Assembly (NCBI RefSeq): GCF_030687575.1
Contig: NZ_CP117439.1
Span: 1,426,001-1,490,000, forward strand
Length of the DNA stretch: 64,000 nucleotides
Source: Pseudomonas sp. FP2309
GTDB lineage: Bacteria; Pseudomonadota; Gammaproteobacteria; Pseudomonadales; Pseudomonadaceae
Direction of reading: 5' to 3'
The notes beneath the pieces are model-generated. The model was not told where the DNA came from. It was given only the letters and a program-made list of their open reading frames with translations, and did no database searches. Made by a program: the position numbers and the translations under genes. Shown here piece by piece: positions 1-8,244 of the stretch; positions within the stretch are counted from its first letter, which is position 1, and each line of letters begins with the position of its first letter.

Positions 1-170
1 AAATCTCGGTGCCGGATGCGTCCCTCAAGCTGGTGCAGGCCTGCGGACGCTTGCTGCGTACCGAAGAAGACCGGGGCACCATCACCTTGCTTGACCGTCG
101 TTTGGTCACCCAGCGCTACGGCAAGGCAATCCTTAATGCCTTGCCGCCGTTCCGGCGCGAAATTTCTTAA
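1..170 (+). CDS. dinG: ATP-dependent DNA helicase, DinG/YoaA type (3' end only)
   Basis: Only the last 56 codons are inside the window; the reading frame enters at base 3 and stops at TAA 168-170. The visible piece contains LKLVQACGRLLRTEEDRG and ends in a conserved LPPFRRE tail. QxxGRxxR is helicase motif VI of the XPD/DinG superfamily 2 enzymes, whose arginine contacts ATP. DinG-like helicases unwind DNA or R-loops during repair and replication. The N-terminal part, including any Fe-S cluster domain and the Walker motifs, lies outside the window, so DinG and the close paralogue YoaA cannot be separated with certainty. Confidence 0.8.
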   Translation, partial: ISVPDASLKLVQACGRLLRTEEDRGTITLLDRRLVTQRYGKAILNALPPFRREIS

Positions 171-258
171 GCCACCGTGGGCGGTTTCGCCCACTTTGTG
201 GTCTATCTCATGTCGTTTATCAGGCCATTCATCGGCCGTCCGGGAGAACCTTGTTCGT

Positions 259-2556
259 ATGATTCGCACGCTGCCCGCCCTTTTTGCCCTGCTGTTCGCT
301 GCGCCCTTGATGGCCGCGCCCACCGGGCAACAAACCCTGTTCAACTTCGTCCGGCCTGCCGATGTGGTCAAGGTGGCGACCCAGGACGCCAGCCTGCCGC
401 AATACAACGCCGAACAAACCCCCGAAGGCGAGGTGCTGCGTCGTATCACCTTTAACCCCGCCGCTGCACCGAGCCTGGTGCTCAGCCCGCAGAGCGGCGT
501 GTGGGACTGGTCGCAGTCCAGCGCGGTGAGCCTGCGTATCCAGAGCGCCATGGACTGGGCGCTGACGCTCTATGTCAAAGTGCAGAGCAGCGACGGCAAG
601 ACACTGGTCAGCCGCGTCGACCTGCCGGCCGGCCCGGCCCAGACCCTGCTGATCCCGCTGCAAGCCAATTCGCCATTGAGCCAGGGCATGAAGGCCGGCC
701 CGCCGATGCCGATCACCGTCGAGGGCCAGCGCGTGTTGCTGGCCGCCAGTGCGGGAGACATCGACCGCAGCCAGGTGGTGTCGGTGACCTTGTCGATGCT
801 CAAGCCCGATGCCGCGCAAAGTATCCTGCTCGAACGCTTTGGTGTGCAGGACAGTGAGCCGGTGCTCAAGGCCGCCTATAGCGAACTGGTCGATGCGTAC
901 GGGCAAGCCACCCGCGCCCGCTGGCCGGAGAAGGTCAGCAGCGACGAACAACTCAAGGCCGCCGCTGCCAGGGAACAACAGCAGTTGCAGGGCTGGCTGG
1001 CCGCGCGGGACAAATCCGCGCTGGACCCCTACGGTGGCTGGAACAAGGGCACGGCTTTCAAGGCCAGTGGTTTTTTCCGTACCGAGAAACGTGATGGTCG
1101 CTGGTTCCTCGTGACGCCGTTGGGCCATCCGTTTTACTCCCTGGGCGTCAACACCGTGGCGCCGGACAACAGCCAGACCTACGTCGCCGGCCGTGAATGG
1201 ATGTTTGCCGCGCTGCCCAAGGCCGGTGAACCGTTCGACAAGTACTACGGCAGTGGCGATCACCGCACCGGCAACGGAGCCGGTGAAGGGCGCAGTTTTG
1301 GTGCCGGGCGTTGGTACGATTTCTATGGGGCCAACCTGCAACGCACCTATGGTGGCGAGAGCTTTGACCACAAGCGCTGGATGACCCACACCCTCGACCG
1401 CCTGCAAGCCTGGGGCTTCAATACCGTGGGCAACTGGAGCGACGAGGCGCTGAGCACCGCCGATCGCGTGCCGTACACCTTGCCGCTGTCGATCGTCGGC
1501 GACTACGCCAGCATCAGCACCGGCACCGACTGGTGGGGCGGCATGCCGGACCCGTTCGACCCACGCTTTGCCATGGCCACCGAGCGCGCCGTGGCCATTG
1601 CCGCCCGCGATCACCGTGACGACCCGTGGTTGATTGGCTTCTTTGCCGATAACGAACTGGCCTGGGCCGGGCCGGGGGATGATCCGAAATCCCGTTACGC
1701 CCTGGCCTACGGCACGCTGCGCATGACCACCGACGTGCCGGCCAAACGTGCGTTCCTCAAGCAACTGCGCGACAAATACCGCAACGAGGCCGGTCTGTCC
1801 AAAGCCTGGGGCATCCAACTGGCGGGCTGGGAGTTGATGGAAGATCCGGGCTTTGAGCCACCGATGCCCAGCCCTGAACACCCGGAAATCGAAGCGGACT
1901 TCAAATACTTCCAGAAGACCTTCGCCGATGCCTATTTCAAAACCATCTCCGACTCACTGAAATGGCATGCGCCGAACCAGTTGCTGTTGGGCGGTCGCTT
2001 TGCAGTGAGCACGCCTGAAGCTGTGGCGTCCTGTGCGCAGTATTGCGATGTGTTGAGCTTCAACATGTACACCCTCAAGCCCCAGGACGGTTACGACTTC
2101 GCGGCGTTGCGCGCACTGGACAAGCCGGTGTTGATCACCGAATTCAACTTCGGCTCGGCCGACCGTGGCCCGTTCTGGGGTGGCGTGACGCAATTGGCCA
2201 AAGAAGAGGACCGAGGCGCGGCCTATGCCAACTTCCTCAAGCAGGCCATGGCCGAGCCGTCGATTGTTGGCGTGCATTGGTTCCAATACCTGGACCAGCC
2301 GGTGACCGGGCGTTTGCTGGACGGTGAAAACGGCCACTTCGGCCTGGTCGGGATCACCGATGTGCCATTCCAGGGCTTTGTCGACAGTGTGCGTAAAAGC
2401 AATCTGGCGGCGGTCGATCAATTGGGCAAGCAAGCGCAAAAGGCCGAGGCCGCGAGCGTTATTCGCGAGGGCGAGGGGGGCAAGCCCGGGCACGAAGGCA
2501 AAGGCCCGGGGCAGGGCGCCGGGCATGCCGGAGGGCACGCCGGTAATGGCCATTGA
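259..2556 (+). CDS. secreted agarase-like glycoside hydrolase (GH50-like)
   Basis: The 765-residue protein begins with a signal peptide (MIRTLPALFALLFAAPLMAA), so it is exported to the periplasm or beyond. I chose ATG 259 because this leader starts there; the frame stays open further upstream but that part reads into the DinG 3' end. An N-terminal jelly-roll-like region of about 250 residues precedes a TIM-barrel-like part that opens with GRWFLVTPLGHPFYSLGVN. Two acidic candidates fit a retaining hydrolase: Glu466 in FFADNELAW (acid/base) and Glu628 in LITEFNFG (nucleophile). These features resemble GH50 beta-agarases. The C-terminal 35 residues are a low-complexity Gly/His/Lys tail of unknown role. 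The real substrate in a Pseudomonas is uncertain; an alternative is another beta-galactan or an exopolysaccharide. Confidence 0.7.
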   Translation: MIRTLPALFALLFAAPLMAAPTGQQTLFNFVRPADVVKVATQDASLPQYNAEQTPEGEVLRRITFNPAAAPSLVLSPQSGVWDWSQSSAVSLRIQSAMDWALTLYVKVQSSDGKTLVSRVDLPAGPAQTLLIPLQANSPLSQGMKAGPPMPITVEGQRVLLAASAGDIDRSQVVSVTLSMLKPDAAQSILLERFGVQDSEPVLKAAYSELVDAYGQATRARWPEKVSSDEQLKAAAAREQQQLQGWLAARDKSALDPYGGWNKGTAFKASGFFRTEKRDGRWFLVTPLGHPFYSLGVNTVAPDNSQTYVAGREWMFAALPKAGEPFDKYYGSGDHRTGNGAGEGRSFGAGRWYDFYGANLQRTYGGESFDHKRWMTHTLDRLQAWGFNTVGNWSDEALSTADRVPYTLPLSIVGDYASISTGTDWWGGMPDPFDPRFAMATERAVAIAARDHRDDPWLIGFFADNELAWAGPGDDPKSRYALAYGTLRMTTDVPAKRAFLKQLRDKYRNEAGLSKAWGIQLAGWELMEDPGFEPPMPSPEHPEIEADFKYFQKTFADAYFKTISDSLKWHAPNQLLLGGRFAVSTPEAVASCAQYCDVLSFNMYTLKPQDGYDFAALRALDKPVLITEFNFGSADRGPFWGGVTQLAKEEDRGAAYANFLKQAMAEPSIVGVHWFQYLDQPVTGRLLDGENGHFGLVGITDVPFQGFVDSVRKSNLAAVDQLGKQAQKAEAASVIREGEGGKPGHEGKGPGQGAGHAGGHAGNGH

Positions 2557-2638
2557 TTGAGCGTTGACGGGTTCACAAAACCCGCAAGGACTGGAACAAT
2601 GGCGCGCACTTTTTACAGGGTTTTTCGAGGGGGCTTAG

Positions 2639-3784
2639 GTGCAGATTCAGGGTCATTACGAGCTCCAGTTCGAAGCGGTACGTGAAGCGTTCGCCGCGTT
2701 GTTCGATGACCCGCAGGAGCGTGGCGCCGGGCTGTGCATTCAGATCGGCGGCGAAACCGTCGTCGACCTGTGGGCCGGTACCGCCGACAAGGACGGTGCC
2801 GAGGCCTGGCACAGCGACACCATCGTCAACCTGTTTTCCTGTACCAAGACCTTTACCGCCGTCACGGCTCTGCAATTGGTAGCCGAAGGCAAATTGCAAT
2901 TGGACGTGCCTGTCGCCAGGTATTGGCCGGAATTTGCCGCCGCCGGTAAAGAAGCCATCACCCTGCGCCAACTCCTCTGCCATCAGGCCGGGTTGCCCGC
3001 GATCCGCGAGATGTTACCCACCGAAGCCCTGTACGACTGGCAATTGATGGTCGACACCCTGGCCGCCGAAGCACCGTGGTGGACGCCCGGCCAGGGGCAT
3101 GGCTACGAGGCCATCACCTACGGCTGGTTGGTCGGCGAATTGCTGCGCCGGGCTGACGGGCGTGGGCCGGGTGAGTCCATCGTGGCGCGGGTGGCACGAC
3201 CGCTGGGGTTGGACTTCCATGTGGGGCTGGCGGACGAGGAGTTTTATCGCGTCGCCCATATAGCGCGCAGCAAAGGCACTATGGGGGATGAGGCCGCACA
3301 ACGTTTACTGCAAGTAATGATGCGTGAGCCCAATGCCATGACCACCCGTGCGTTCGCCAACCCTCCATCTATTTTGACCAGCACTAATAAACCTGAATGG
3401 CGACGCATGCAGCAGCCAGCGGCAAATGGTCACGGTAATGCGCGCAGCCTCGCCGGTTTTTATAGTGGTTTGTTGGACGGTAGTTTGCTCGAAGCCGACA
3501 TGCTTGAAGAGTTAACCCGTGAACACAGTATCGGGCCGGATAAAACATTATTGACGCAAACCCGTTTCGGCCTGGGCTGTATGTTGGATCAGCCACAGCT
3601 GCCCAACGCGACGTTCGGCCTTGGATCGCGTGCTTTCGGGCATCCTGGCGCGGGTGGCTCGGTTGGCTTTGCCGATCCGGAGCGTGATGTAGCGTTTGGT
3701 TTCGTAACTAACACATTGGGGCCGTATGTACTTATGGACCCACGGGCGCAGAAGTTGGTCGGAATATTGGCCGGTTGTCTGTAA
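2639..3784 (+). CDS. beta-lactamase-fold serine hydrolase (EstB/family VIII esterase-like)
   Basis: Starts at GTG 2639, with a GAGGGGG Shine-Dalgarno stretch a few bases upstream, and encodes 381 residues without a signal peptide. The class C beta-lactamase/esterase motifs are visible: Ser67-Cys-Thr-Lys70 (SxxK nucleophile and base), Tyr161 in TYGWLVGE (the YxN-type tyrosine), and a C-terminal HPGAGGSVGF in place of the KTG box. This pattern is typical of cytoplasmic family VIII carboxylesterases, which cleave short acyl esters, rather than true beta-lactamases. A stem-loop at 3880-3906 probably ends its transcript. The substrate is not predictable from sequence. Confidence 0.85.
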   Translation: MQIQGHYELQFEAVREAFAALFDDPQERGAGLCIQIGGETVVDLWAGTADKDGAEAWHSDTIVNLFSCTKTFTAVTALQLVAEGKLQLDVPVARYWPEFAAAGKEAITLRQLLCHQAGLPAIREMLPTEALYDWQLMVDTLAAEAPWWTPGQGHGYEAITYGWLVGELLRRADGRGPGESIVARVARPLGLDFHVGLADEEFYRVAHIARSKGTMGDEAAQRLLQVMMREPNAMTTRAFANPPSILTSTNKPEWRRMQQPAANGHGNARSLAGFYSGLLDGSLLEADMLEELTREHSIGPDKTLLTQTRFGLGCMLDQPQLPNATFGLGSRAFGHPGAGGSVGFADPERDVAFGFVTNTLGPYVLMDPRAQKLVGILAGCL

Positions 3785-3879
3785 ACCCCTTGCCGTTTCA
3801 CGTTTTTTTGTTACAAAGGCAACTATAAGAAGGCGCTGAACGAAATTTTGTAACTTTAATGTTCTGTAAGCGTCTGTTT

Positions 3880-3906
3880 AACGGGTCATTCAGACCCCCG
3901 TTTTTT
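3880..3906 (+). terminator. likely rho-independent terminator
   Basis: ACGGGTC and GACCCCCGT can pair with one bulge around a short loop and are followed directly by TTTTTT. It lies 96 bases after the esterase gene and just before the OmpA-like gene, so it should end the esterase transcript. The imperfect stem lowers confidence. Confidence 0.5.
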
Positions 3907-3925
3907 CTCATTTTGTGGATATCTC

Positions 3926-5077
3926 ATGTTATCGAACAAGTCCTTGGCACTGGCCCTTTGCCTCACTATGACTGGCTGCGCACAAACTCCACAAAATGAT
4001 GCCGAGGGTGGGCATTGGTGGTCATTTGGATCTGACAAGGCCGCTACCAAGGACGCGGTCACCCAAACCGACACGAAGCCGGATGCCAAACCCGCCGCGG
4101 GTGCCAAGCCTGCCGCTCCGGTAGCTGCTGCCGCCGCTGCGCCGGCCCCCGCCGCCAAGGCGGATACCGGCTCCAGCTGGTGGCCGTTCTCGTCCAAGAG
4201 CGACGACGAAAAGGCTGCCGACGCCAAGGCCGCCGACTTGAAAGCCGACCTCAAGGCCGCAACACCTGCGCCATCCGCCGCGCCTGCCGTCGCCAAGACC
4301 GACAGCGAAACCCACTGGTGGTGGCCGTTCGAAAGCAAACCCAAGCCGCTGGCCAAGGTCGACGTGACCAACGTGCCGATGCCCGACCCGAAGATCACCC
4401 AGGCCTGGTTGGACGACTATGAGCCGCGCCTGCGTGCCGCCATCAAGGACAGCAACCTGCAACTGGAGCGTCGCGACAACGTACTCGTCGTGATTGCCCC
4501 CGTAGACGGTTCCTACAACCCCAAGCGCCCAGCGATGCTGTTGCCCGTTACCCTCGGCCCGTTCACCCGTGTGGCCAAGGCTGTTGAGGCCGATCCGAAG
4601 ACCGCCGTGCTGGTCTTGGGCCACGTTGACGCCACCGGCAGCGCGCCAGCAAGCCAGGCGCTGAGCAAAGAGCGTGCGCAGTCCATCGCGTCCATTTTCA
4701 GCCTCAGCGGCCTGAAGCAGGATCGCCTGATGCTGCGTGGCATGGGCGACCTGATGCCACGTGCCGCCAACGACAGCTCTCAAGGCCGCGCCTTGAACCG
4801 TCGCATGGAAATCATGTTCACCCAGCGCACCACCATGCTGGCCCTGCTGAGCAAGTACAACTCGGGCAAAACCCCGCCAGTGGCTGACATGGTAGCGGTA
4901 CAGGACGTTCCCGCACCGGCGCCGGCGGCCAAGGCCCCTGCGAAAAAGGCTACGGCGACCAAGAAAGCGGCCGCCAAGCCGGCTGCCAAAAAAGCCGCCG
5001 CCAAGCCCGCAGCGAAGAAAGCCGCCCCGGCCAAAGCCAAGGCCGCTGCACCGGCAACCGATCAGGCGAAAAACTGA
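3926..5077 (+). CDS. OmpA-family lipoprotein with Trp-rich repeats and Lys/Ala-rich tail
   Basis: 383 residues. A lipoprotein signal ends at MTGC (Cys18), suggesting lipid anchoring. Residues 20-140 are Ala/Lys/Asp-rich linker carrying three copies of a tryptophan motif: HWWSFGSDK (30-38), SWWPFSSKS (84-92) and HWWWPFESK (130-138). Residues about 160-300 form an OmpA C-terminal-like peptidoglycan-binding domain, with HVDATGSAPASQALSKERA (TDxxG-type loop) and NRRMEI near residue 291. After residue 310 the protein ends in AKKAAAKPAAKK-type repeats like histone H1 or AlgP tails. A role tethering the outer membrane to peptidoglycan is inferred from the domain; the purpose of the repeats and the basic tail is unknown. 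Confidence 0.8.
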   Translation: MLSNKSLALALCLTMTGCAQTPQNDAEGGHWWSFGSDKAATKDAVTQTDTKPDAKPAAGAKPAAPVAAAAAAPAPAAKADTGSSWWPFSSKSDDEKAADAKAADLKADLKAATPAPSAAPAVAKTDSETHWWWPFESKPKPLAKVDVTNVPMPDPKITQAWLDDYEPRLRAAIKDSNLQLERRDNVLVVIAPVDGSYNPKRPAMLLPVTLGPFTRVAKAVEADPKTAVLVLGHVDATGSAPASQALSKERAQSIASIFSLSGLKQDRLMLRGMGDLMPRAANDSSQGRALNRRMEIMFTQRTTMLALLSKYNSGKTPPVADMVAVQDVPAPAPAAKAPAKKATATKKAAAKPAAKKAAAKPAAKKAAPAKAKAAAPATDQAKN

Positions 5078-5104
5078 GCTGCTGAACCACAAGGATAAAG
5101 CCCC

Positions 5105-5752
5105 ATGACCCAGGCACTGGCCGATATGCGCCGTGACTACACACGGGATGGTTTGAGCGAGGCCCAGGCCCCGAGCGAGCCGTTTACCTTGTTCCACCAG
5201 TGGTTTGGCGAGGCGGTGAAAACCGAGCAGCCACCGGTGGAGGCCAATGCCATGACCCTGGCCACGGTCGATCAGGACGGTCGCCCGCACTGTCGCATCC
5301 TGTTGCTCAAGGGCCTGGATGCGCAGGGCTTTACCTTCTTCACCAACTACCAGAGCGCCAAGGGCGAACAGCTCGCCGCGCGGCCGTTTGCAGCCATGAC
5401 GTTTTTCTGGCCGACCCTTGAGCGCCAGGTGCGTATCGAGGGCAGGGTGGTCAAGGTCACGCCGGAGGAGTCGGACGCTTATTTTCAGGTGCGTCCTTTG
5501 GGCAGCCGCCTGGGCGCCTGGGCGTCGCCGCAAAGCCGGGTCATTCGTGACCGTGAAGAACTGCAGGACCTGCTCAAGGCCACCGAGCAGCGCTTCAGCG
5601 ATACGCAGCCCGATTGCCCTGAGCACTGGGGTGGCTATCGCCTGTTGCCCGAGCGCATCGAGTTCTGGCAGGGCCGCGCCAGCCGCTTGCATGACCGTCT
5701 GAACTATCGCCTGCAAGGGACCGACTGGGCCCGTGAGCGCCTGGCGCCCTGA
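5105..5752 (+). CDS. pdxH: pyridoxamine 5'-phosphate oxidase
   Basis: The 215-residue protein matches the PdxH family along its full length: DYTRDGL near the N-terminus, [22 protein letters not shown] (FMN-binding split barrel), [10 protein letters not shown] and QVRIEGRV, then the C-terminal segment with [26 protein letters not shown] lying between. It is an FMN-dependent cytoplasmic enzyme oxidising pyridoxamine or pyridoxine 5'-phosphate to pyridoxal 5'-phosphate with O2. The start at 5105 follows an AAGGA ribosome site. It sits 27 bases after the OmpA-like gene and converges with the small membrane protein gene downstream. Confidence 0.97.
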   Translation: MTQALADMRRDYTRDGLSEAQAPSEPFTLFHQWFGEAVKTEQPPVEANAMTLATVDQDGRPHCRILLLKGLDAQGFTFFTNYQSAKGEQLAARPFAAMTFFWPTLERQVRIEGRVVKVTPEESDAYFQVRPLGSRLGAWASPQSRVIRDREELQDLLKATEQRFSDTQPDCPEHWGGYRLLPERIEFWQGRASRLHDRLNYRLQGTDWARERLAP

Positions 5753-5788
5753 GCTGCACCTTTCGTCACTCCACCTGAATGATGCCCT

Positions 5789-6049
5789 TCACCCCGACGT
5801 CTCTGTTAAAGAGGTGTCGGGTGTGTAGTGCTGCGCGGCAATCTTCAGCCAGTTCGGCAGGTCGCTGCGTTTGATCTTCAGCGCGCGGGCCTTTTCCAGC
5901 TGTTGCAGCATGAAGGTACGCTTGGCTGGGTCGCCCTCGGCCAGCGACAGCGCAAGGTCGCGGTCCACCCAGCGTTTGATACGCAGGTATAACCAGCCAT
6001 GGAAATACAGGCCGGCGAGGGTAGTGACTACAATGATCAAGTAATCCAT
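5789..6049 (-). CDS. conserved small inner-membrane protein
   Basis: 86 residues: one N-terminal transmembrane helix (about residues 3-24, DYLIIVVTTLAGLYFHGWLY), then a basic amphipathic stretch and a soluble tail including FMLQQLEKARALKIK. I recognise no named domain. It converges with pdxH with only 36 bases between stops. Just inside its 3' end is an imperfect inverted repeat (CCGAC ... GTCGG, 5793-5820) with no U-tract. No function is assigned. Confidence 0.7.
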   Translation of the reverse strand: MDYLIIVVTTLAGLYFHGWLYLRIKRWVDRDLALSLAEGDPAKRTFMLQQLEKARALKIKRSDLPNWLKIAAQHYTPDTSLTETSG

Positions 6050-6205
6050 GAAAACCCCGGTTACGAGAGGGTGCTACCGTTTATCGAGTTTTGTGGTGGT
6101 GGCAGTCTGTACTAGGGCTGAATGAAAACAATTTTTTGCCGGGCTTGCCGTGACAGGCGTCAAGTCGCGGCGTCTAATGATCACCTGTCCTTTGGAGTTG
6201 ATGCT

Positions 6206-6670
6206 ATGCGTAAGTCCGTTTTACTGGTTGCCTGCTTTACCACCCTGTCTTTGCTGCTGGGTGGCTGCGCCTCGAGTCTGACCGGCGACTCGTATTCCCG
6301 TGATGAAGCGCGTCGTGTACAGACCGTGCGCATGGGTACCATCGAATCCCTGCGTCCGGTGAAAATCGAAGGCACCAAGACCCCAATCGGCGGTGCGGCC
6401 GGTGCCGTTATCGGTGGTGTGGGCGGCAGCGCTATCGGCGGTGGCCGGGGCAGTATCGTGACGGCCGTGATCGGCGCTGTCGCCGGCGGCCTGCTGGGTT
6501 CGGCCACTGAAGAAGGCCTGACCCGTACCCAGGGCGTGGAAATCACCGTTCGCGAAGACGATGGCAGCATGCGCGCTTACGTGCAGGCCGTGCAGGAGAA
6601 CGAAATCTTCCGCATTGGCGACCGTGTGCGCATCATGACGGTTGACGGTACCAGCCGCGTTACCCGCTAA
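6206..6670 (+). CDS. slyB: SlyB-like outer-membrane lipoprotein (glycine zipper)
   Basis: 154 residues from ATG 6206 (MRKSVLLVACFTTLSLLLGG-C), a lipoprotein signal with lipobox LGGC; the longer upstream frame lacks any signal and was rejected. The middle is a glycine-zipper 2TM region: IGGAAGAVIGGVGGSAIGGG and VTAVIGAVAGGLLGS. A small beta-rich C-terminus (VEITVREDDGS, GDRVRIMT) follows. SlyB/PcpY-type lipoproteins sit in the outer membrane and help its integrity under stress. The gene stands alone and is followed at once by a strong terminator. Confidence 0.85.
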   Translation: MRKSVLLVACFTTLSLLLGGCASSLTGDSYSRDEARRVQTVRMGTIESLRPVKIEGTKTPIGGAAGAVIGGVGGSAIGGGRGSIVTAVIGAVAGGLLGSATEEGLTRTQGVEITVREDDGSMRAYVQAVQENEIFRIGDRVRIMTVDGTSRVTR

Positions 6671-6692
6671 GCGGTAAAGCAGCAGGCAAACA

Positions 6693-6726
6693 AAACCCCA
6701 GCCGGGTGACCGGTTGGGGTTTTTTG
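6693..6726 (+). terminator. rho-independent terminator after slyB
   Basis: AAACCCCAGCCGG and CCGGTTGGGGTTT pair around GTGA, followed by a run of T. It lies 22 bases after the slyB-like stop. Confidence 0.9.
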
Positions 6727-7088
6727 TGGGCGTGGTTTGCCGGAGCCCAAGCGTTTATGTGGCTCGCCATCGTGCTCATCGCGTAACCGCTGCAGTTCCA
6801 GGCCGGCTCCGGCCAGACGCATCGAGGGGCTTGCCTGGCAACGGGCCGGCAGCGAGTCCATCAGACACAATTTCAGCGACACGGGAACGCGCGTGTCCAG
6901 AAGCGCCAATACATCCAGTGCGAAGGTGGTGTCGGTGCTCATCAGCTGCTTGCCCTTGATCTCCACGCCGACGGACAGGACGAGCAGCGCCTACCTGCAA
7001 TTGTGTGTGCAATTGCGCCGTCACTGTATCGGTGGCGAATGCAGGAAAGATTCTAATATTAATGCTGAAATCATTAGAGACCCCCCTC
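6727..7088. other. 362-base gap, no confident gene; possible remnant
   Basis: No reading frame here looks convincingly coding. On the minus strand a frame starting at ATG 6942 reads MSTDTTFALDVLALLDTRV and continues through the slyB terminator to 6667, which argues against a functional gene. Upstream of that ATG the same frame reads [16 protein letters not shown] before a stop, so this may be a decayed coding segment. The last about 80 bases are the leader of the PLP enzyme gene and are AT-rich. Confidence 0.3.
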
Positions 7089-8183
7089 ATGAGTGACCAC
7101 CGCCCCTGGGCCCGCGAAGCCATTCGCATTATTGAAGCGGATTTCCAGCGCAGCGCCGACACACACCTTATCCCCTTGCCGTTGCCAGGTTTGCCGGGGA
7201 TCGAGTTGTACTTCAAGGATGAGTCCAGCCACCCTACCGGCAGCCTGAAACATCGGCTGGCGCGCTCGCTCTTTCTGTATGCGCTGTGCAACGGCTGGCT
7301 CAAGCCCGGCGCGCCAGTAATCGAAGCGTCCAGTGGTTCCACGGCGATCTCCGAGGCGTACTTCGCGCGTCTGCTTGGCCTGCCGTTTATCGCGGTGATG
7401 CCGGCCACCACCTCTCAGGAAAAGATCGCACAGATTGCCTTCTACGGCGGCAAGAGCCATTTGGTGCAGGATCCGACACAGATCTACGCTGAATCCGAGC
7501 GCCTGGCGCAGGAAAGTGGCGGCCATTTCATGGATCAGTTCACTTACGCCGAACGCGCCACCGACTGGCGCGCGAACAACAACATCGCCGAGTCGATTTT
7601 CCAACAAATGCGCTTCGAACAGCATCCCGAGCCGAGCTGGCTGATTTCCAGCCCTGGCACCGGCGGCACCACCGCCACCCTGGGCCGCTATGTGCGTTAT
7701 CGCCAGCATTGCACCCGTGTGTTGTGCGCCGATGCCGAGCGTTCGGTGTTTTTTGAGTACTACCAGACGGGCGATGCCGGTCTGCGCCTGGACTGCGGTT
7801 CGCGCATCGAAGGCATTGGCCGGCCACGGGTCGAAGCATCGTTTTTACCCAAGGTGATCGATGCAATGGTCAAGGTGCCGGATGCGTTGTCGCTGGCGGC
7901 CATGCATTACCTGGCCGAGCGACTGGGGCGGCGAGTCGGCGGCTCGAGCGGGACCAACCTGATAGGCGCCTTGATCGCGGCACAGCAGATGAAAGCGGCG
8001 GGGGAGTCGGGTTCGATCGTGGCGATTTTGTGTGATGGGGGCGAGCGCTATGCGACGACCTATTACGATCAGGCGTGGCTGACCGGGCAGGGGTATGCGC
8101 TGGAAGACTTGGTCGCGGTGGTGGCGGCCAGTGTCGAGCGGGGCGAACCGTTGCCGCAGAGCATTCTGCGCGAAAACATCTGA
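7089..8183 (+). CDS. PLP-dependent cysteine synthase-like enzyme
   Basis: 364 residues of the fold-type II PLP family (O-acetylserine sulfhydrylase/cystathionine beta-synthase). Lys54 in [11 protein letters not shown] is the expected Schiff-base lysine, and SSGST (81-85) is the substrate/cofactor loop; [13 protein letters not shown] and a late ILCDGGERY are also family-like. I chose ATG 7089 ([19 protein letters not shown]), which starts at the conserved part; the frame is open 28 codons further upstream. These proteins are usually annotated as cysteine synthases, but their true reaction is often unproven. It stands alone and is followed by a REP-like hairpin. Confidence 0.8.
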   Translation: MSDHRPWAREAIRIIEADFQRSADTHLIPLPLPGLPGIELYFKDESSHPTGSLKHRLARSLFLYALCNGWLKPGAPVIEASSGSTAISEAYFARLLGLPFIAVMPATTSQEKIAQIAFYGGKSHLVQDPTQIYAESERLAQESGGHFMDQFTYAERATDWRANNNIAESIFQQMRFEQHPEPSWLISSPGTGGTTATLGRYVRYRQHCTRVLCADAERSVFFEYYQTGDAGLRLDCGSRIEGIGRPRVEASFLPKVIDAMVKVPDALSLAAMHYLAERLGRRVGGSSGTNLIGALIAAQQMKAAGESGSIVAILCDGGERYATTYYDQAWLTGQGYALEDLVAVVAASVERGEPLPQSILRENI

Positions 8184-8196
8184 CACACGACGCAAA

Positions 8197-8231
8197 CCAA
8201 TGTGGGGCGGGGTGCAAGGCTCCCACATTGG
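8197..8231. repeat. REP-like inverted repeat (CCAATGTGGG ... CCCACATTGG)
   Basis: A perfect 10-bp inverted repeat around a GC-rich 15-base loop lies between the convergent PLP-enzyme and FAD-oxidoreductase genes. AATGTGGGAG-type arms are characteristic of fluorescent-Pseudomonas intergenic repeats. It may also act as a transcription barrier for both genes, although no U-tract is present. Confidence 0.6.
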
Positions 8232-8244
8232 CTCCGTGGCGTTC

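Noticed and set aside
229..1881. 550-codon minus-strand frame over the agarase-like gene
   Set aside because: Antisense; no signal, domain or ribosome site, while the plus strand has a signal peptide and catalytic motifs.
4900..5050. Tandem GCCGCCAAGCC-like units resembling a short repeat array
   Set aside because: They are in frame and encode the Ala/Lys/Pro tail of the OmpA-like protein; spacing is irregular and there are no spacers as in CRISPR.
4022..5716. 564-codon minus-strand frame over the OmpA-like and pdxH genes
   Set aside because: Crosses two well-supported genes on the other strand and has only low-complexity Gly/Arg composition.
5792..5822. Hairpin CCCCGAC ... GTCGGG after pdxH
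   Set aside because: The arms have internal mismatches, no T-run follows on either strand, and it overlaps the coding end of the small membrane protein.
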